Positions 35,468 through 37,979 of a stretch of 37,979 bases of DNA are shown one piece after another. Source of the DNA: an uncultured Oscillospiraceae bacterium (GTDB lineage Bacteria; Bacillota; Clostridia; Oscillospirales; Acutalibacteraceae); NCBI GenBank assembly GCA_900546265.1, contig URCA01000036.1, positions 1-37,979 of the forward strand. The letters are read 5' to 3'. Numbering within the stretch: the stretch's first letter is position 1; each line of letters opens with the position of its first letter. Position numbers and translations under genes: made by a program. Under the pieces are notes generated by a model, which was not told the DNA's origin, did not search any database, and saw nothing but the letters and a program-made list of their open reading frames with translations.

Positions 35468-35978
35468 TTGGCATGGATTTTTTTATTTTATTTAAAGCAG
35501 TTTTATATTTCCATTGAACAGTACCCTGCGGTAAATGGAGCAACTGGGATATTTCTTTATGGGTAAATCTGTATACCACCTTTAAAATAACGATTTGGGC
35601 CTCTTCTGGAGATAGACATGATAAAATAGATATTATGTCGGCTGGTTCCTCTATAGCCTGATTATAAGAAATGAAATCTATATCGTCAATATTCGTATGA
35701 TATTCTCTCTTTATTTTTTTATAATTCTCCAACGCCTTGTTTTTGGCGATCGAGTATATCCATCCAATAGGATTCGATGTAGGAATATTTTCCGCCGACA
35801 CTCCGAAAATTTTAATAAACACGTCCTGCACAGTATCGTTCGCATCGTGCGTATTTTTCAAAATTGATAGGGCGATGCTGAAAACGAGAGGGGAGAACTC
35901 CGTATACAATTCAAGAAAAGCATCTGTGTCGTGTTTCGCAACGTGATGCAATAAACGTAGGATATGTTCTTGGCGCAT
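35457..35978 (-). CDS. ECF-type RNA polymerase sigma factor
   Basis: A 173-residue sigma-70-family protein with region 2 (AFLELYTEFSPLVFSIALSI then NTHDANDTVQDVFIKIF) and region 4 (LSPEEAQIVILKVVYRFTHK then EISQLLHLPQGTVQWKY), and no region 3 or extra domains. The start is ATG 35978, six bases after GGAGGGG; a longer in-frame extension has no ribosome site. It is AT-rich like its neighbours and followed by an overlapping membrane protein gene, the usual ECF sigma/anti-sigma layout. Its target promoters are not known; the protease gene is the nearest candidate. Confidence 0.93.
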   Translation of the reverse strand: MRQEHILRLLHHVAKHDTDAFLELYTEFSPLVFSIALSILKNTHDANDTVQDVFIKIFGVSAENIPTSNPIGWIYSIAKNKALENYKKIKREYHTNIDDIDFISYNQAIEEPADIISILSCLSPEEAQIVILKVVYRFTHKEISQLLHLPQGTVQWKYKTALNKIKKSMPNEG

Positions 35979-36015
35979 GGCGGCCCCTCCAAACGGATTA
36001 CAACTCTTCAGATTA

Positions 36016-36044
36016 TATATAACATAAAATGGCATAGATGTAAA
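36016..36044 (-). promoter_or_regulatory. Predicted promoter of the ECF sigma gene
   Basis: On the minus strand TTTACA (36039-36044) and TATATA (36016-36021) are 17 bases apart. A perfect TATAAT overlaps at 36012-36017 but at 21 bases from that -35. No typical ECF AAC-type -35 is evident, so autoregulation is not supported by this site. Confidence 0.55.
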
Positions 36045-36058
36045 TATGGGCCGCTAGG

Positions 36059-36120
36059 TTGACAAATTATCAAAAACTTACTATGATGATACAGCGGGAC
36101 CCGTCCGGGTTCCGCTTTTT
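36059..36120 (+). promoter_or_regulatory. Consensus promoter directly followed by a terminator
   Basis: TTGACA (36059-36064) and TATGAT (36082-36087) are exactly 17 bases apart. At the predicted start (about 36093) an 11-bp hairpin begins (36093-36103 with 36106-36116), followed by T5. No open frame lies between them. The gap from 35979 to 36391 holds this, the sigma promoter and the GTAAC cluster only. Confidence 0.65.
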
Positions 36121-36198
36121 GTGGGTAGCTTGCAAATAGTCACTGACAAAATATAGGAGATATACGGCCGCTAACTTGTGCGGATTCACGAAAGAAGT

Positions 36199-36375
36199 GT
36201 AACCGGCTGCCATCCGGTAACAATCGAGTAACACCCCGGTAACCCGCATGAATGCTGGGGTTTTTCCGCTTTGTTACTGGTGTAACCGAGTTTATATAAA
36301 GATAGTATAGGTATCGTACAGTACAGGGGAAGTAGCCAGATAAATATTGTTGGGAACATCCGGTTACACGGTAAC
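36199..36375. repeat. Cluster of eight GTAAC/GTTAC sites
   Basis: GTAAC lies at 36199, 36217, 36228, 36239, 36282 and 36371; GTTAC lies at 36273 and 36363. Three copies are 11 bases apart (one helical turn). Two pairs form dyads, GTTAC-N4-GTAAC (36273-36286) and GTTAC-N3-GTAAC (36363-36375). One dyad overlaps the predicted -35 of the downstream gene and the other is just before its ribosome site. Confidence 0.65.
36271..36300 (+). promoter_or_regulatory. Predicted promoter of the YgiQ-type gene
   Basis: TTGTTA (36271-36276) and TATAAA (36295-36300) are 18 bases apart. The -35 lies inside the GTTAC-N4-GTAAC dyad, so binding there should block or modulate initiation. An upstream stretch ACCCC...GGGGTTTTT (36232-36265) can form a weak terminator-like hairpin. 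Confidence 0.5.
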
Positions 36376-36391
36376 AGAAAGGACGGACGCT

Positions 36392-37955
36392 ATGCCGTTT
36401 TTGCCTATCACCAAAGAGGAGATGCTGGACAGGGGCTGGGACTGCGCGGACGTGGTGCTGGTCACGGGGGACGCTTATGTCGACCACCCCTCCTTCGGCA
36501 TCGCCATCCTGTCCCGGGTGCTGGAGGCCTGCGGCTGGCGGGTGTGCATCCTGCCGCAGCCGCGAAGCGCGGCGGATTTCACCCGCTTCGGGCGGCCCAC
36601 CCTGGGCTTCTTCATCAGCGGGGGCAACATCGACTCCATGGTGGCCCACTACACCGCCGCCCGGAAGCGCCGCCATGACGACGCCTACTCCCCCGGCCGC
36701 AAGGCCGGCCTGCGCCCCGACCGCGCCACCATCGTCTACGGCAACAAAATTCGGGAGGTCTGGGGGGACATCCCCCTCATCATCGGCGGCTTAGAGGCCT
36801 CCCTCCGCCGCTTCGCCCATTATGATTATTGGGAGGATAAGGTCCGCCGCTCGATCCTGCTGGACGCCCAGGCCGACCTGCTCATCTACGGCATGGGCGA
36901 GCGGGCCGTGGCCGACATCGCCAAGGCCCTGGCCGCCGGAACGCCGGTGCGCGAGATCACCGACGTGAAAGGCACCTGCTTCCTGGCCAAGGACCCCGCA
37001 GCCTGCCACTACCCCTCTCTCACCGTCGCCTCCTATGAGGCCGTCTGCCAAAGCAAAAAAGCCTACGCCGAGGCCAATCTGGTGGAGTACGACGAGCACG
37101 ACCCCATCCGGGGCAGGGCCGTCATCCAGCCCCACGGGGACCGCTATCTCATCGCCAATCCCCCCGCCATGCCCCTGACCACGGCGGAGCTGGACCACGT
37201 GGCCGAGCTGCCCTACATGCGGGAGCCGCACCCGGTCTACGACAGCATGGGCGGCGTGCCCGCCATCGAAGAGGTGCGCTTCTCCGTCACCCACAACCGG
37301 GGCTGCTTCGGGGCCTGTAAATTCTGCTCCCTGGCCTTTCACCAGGGCCGGATGATCACCTCCCGCAGCCACGAGAGCGTCATCCGTGAAGTCACCGCCC
37401 TGACGAAACACCCCGGCTTCAAGGGCTACATCCACGACGTGGGCGGCCCCACGGCCAATTTCCGCCGCCCTTCCTGCCAAAAGCAGCTCAAGCACGGGCT
37501 GTGCAAACACCGGGACTGCCTGGCCCCCACGCCCTGTCCCAACCTGGACGCCGACCACGCGGATTATTTACAGCTGCTCCGCAAGCTCCGGGCCATCCCC
37601 GGCATCAAGAAGATCTTCATCCGTTCGGGCATCCGCTTCGACTATCTGCTGGCGGACAAAAAGGACACCTTTTTCCGGGAGCTGGTACAGTATCACATTT
37701 CCGGCCAGCTGAAGGTCGCCCCGGAGCACGTATCCGACGCCGTTCTCGCCCGGATGGGCAAGCCCCGGAACGCGGTATATAACCGGTTTGTGGAAAAATA
37801 TTTTGCCCTGAACCGGCAGTACGGCATGAATCAGTACCTTGTCCCCTACCTCATGTCCAGTCACCCCGGCTCGACACTCAAGGAGGCCGTGGAGCTGGCC
37901 GAGTACATCCGGGACATGGGCTACAACCCGGAGCAGGTGCAGGACTTTTACCCCA
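36392..37955 (+). CDS. ygiQ: YgiQ-family radical SAM protein (3' end missing)
   Basis: The first 521 residues of a long UPF0313/YgiQ protein. The N-terminal domain begins MPFLPITKEEMLDRGWDCAD and contains FISGGNIDSMVAHYTA and YGNKIREVW, both typical of the family. The radical SAM cluster motif is NRGCFGACKFCSL (Cys-x3-Cys-x2-Cys). The frame is open up to VQDFYP near the contig end, where a normal member continues for roughly another 100 residues. The function of YgiQ proteins is not established. AAAGGAC lies about nine bases before the ATG. The last codons before 37979 are not genomic, because adapter sequence begins at 37956. Confidence 0.93.
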
Positions 37956-37979
37956 AGATCGGAAGAGCGTCGTGTAGGG
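37956..37979 (+). other. Illumina TruSeq adapter read-through (artefact)
   Basis: The last 24 bases begin AGATCGGAAGAGC and continue CGTCGTGTAGGG without a mismatch to the standard TruSeq adapter. The gene frame of the YgiQ-type protein loses family similarity exactly here. These bases are not part of the organism. Confidence 0.97.

Noticed and set aside
36232..36265. ACCCC...GGGGTTTTT as a full terminator upstream of ygiQ
   Set aside because: The stem has only five certain pairs plus an inner GCAT/ATGC, and no plus-strand transcript apart from the isolated promoter would reach it; kept only as a remark under the promoter.
36199..36375. CRISPR array reading of the GTAAC cluster
   Set aside because: The repeats are five to eight bases with irregular spacing; no repeat-spacer structure and no cas gene.

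Overview
The window looks like the chromosome of a GC-rich anaerobic Firmicute, most likely a gut-type clostridium of the Oscillospirales. I judge this from gene content, not from any search: pyruvate:ferredoxin oxidoreductase, indolepyruvate:ferredoxin oxidoreductase with a phenylacetate-CoA ligase, an acyl-CoA dehydratase activase, the TepA-FtsK/SpoIIIE gene order, AGGAGG-type ribosome binding sites and consensus TTGACA/TATAAT promoters. By eye most of the window is around 60% GC, but about 33.6-36.1 kb is clearly AT-rich. The contig is a draft: the last 24 bases are Illumina adapter sequence.

Layout. 1-2.8 kb: end of paaK followed by iorA-iorB, an aryl-2-oxoacid to aryl-acetate energy pathway. 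2.9-6.5 kb: nifJ on the opposite strand, with a terminator-like hairpin at the very start of its predicted mRNA. 6.9-8.35 kb: a CNNM/CorC-type membrane protein. 8.41-8.56 kb: a compact element with 18-bp terminal inverted repeats and three internal hairpins. 8.56-11.75 kb: a PfkB/ribokinase-type kinase and an ADP-ribosylglycohydrolase, divergent from an AraC-type regulator. 11.8-16.9 kb: a four-gene operon for a gliding-type (GldA/F/G-like plus DUF4340) ABC system. 17.2-19.6 kb: an acyl-CoA thioesterase, a uroporphyrinogen-decarboxylase-family protein and a small HD hydrolase.

19.8-24.7 kb holds two cell-surface genes: a LamG/PHP-hydrolase surface protein broken by three frame disruptions, and a parallel beta-helix lipoprotein. 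Both are preceded by the same roughly 30-bp box, placed identically relative to a -35 element, so they probably form a small regulon. 24.9-25.3 kb is a compact type I toxin-antitoxin-like locus: a 28-residue holin-like peptide, a convergent antisense RNA and mRNA ends that can pair with each other. 25.4-30.2 kb: a small unknown gene, then a dehydratase activase divided over two adjacent genes. 30.3-33.5 kb: tepA and ftsK/spoIIIE.

33.6-36.0 kb is the AT-rich island: an ECF sigma factor, an overlapping two-helix membrane protein (possible anti-sigma) and a secreted trypsin-like protease, which may be one signalling unit. At its edge lie an isolated promoter butted against a terminator, then a cluster of eight GTAAC/GTTAC sites upstream of a YgiQ-type radical SAM gene cut off by the contig end. 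I saw no tRNA, rRNA, CRISPR array or intact transposase.
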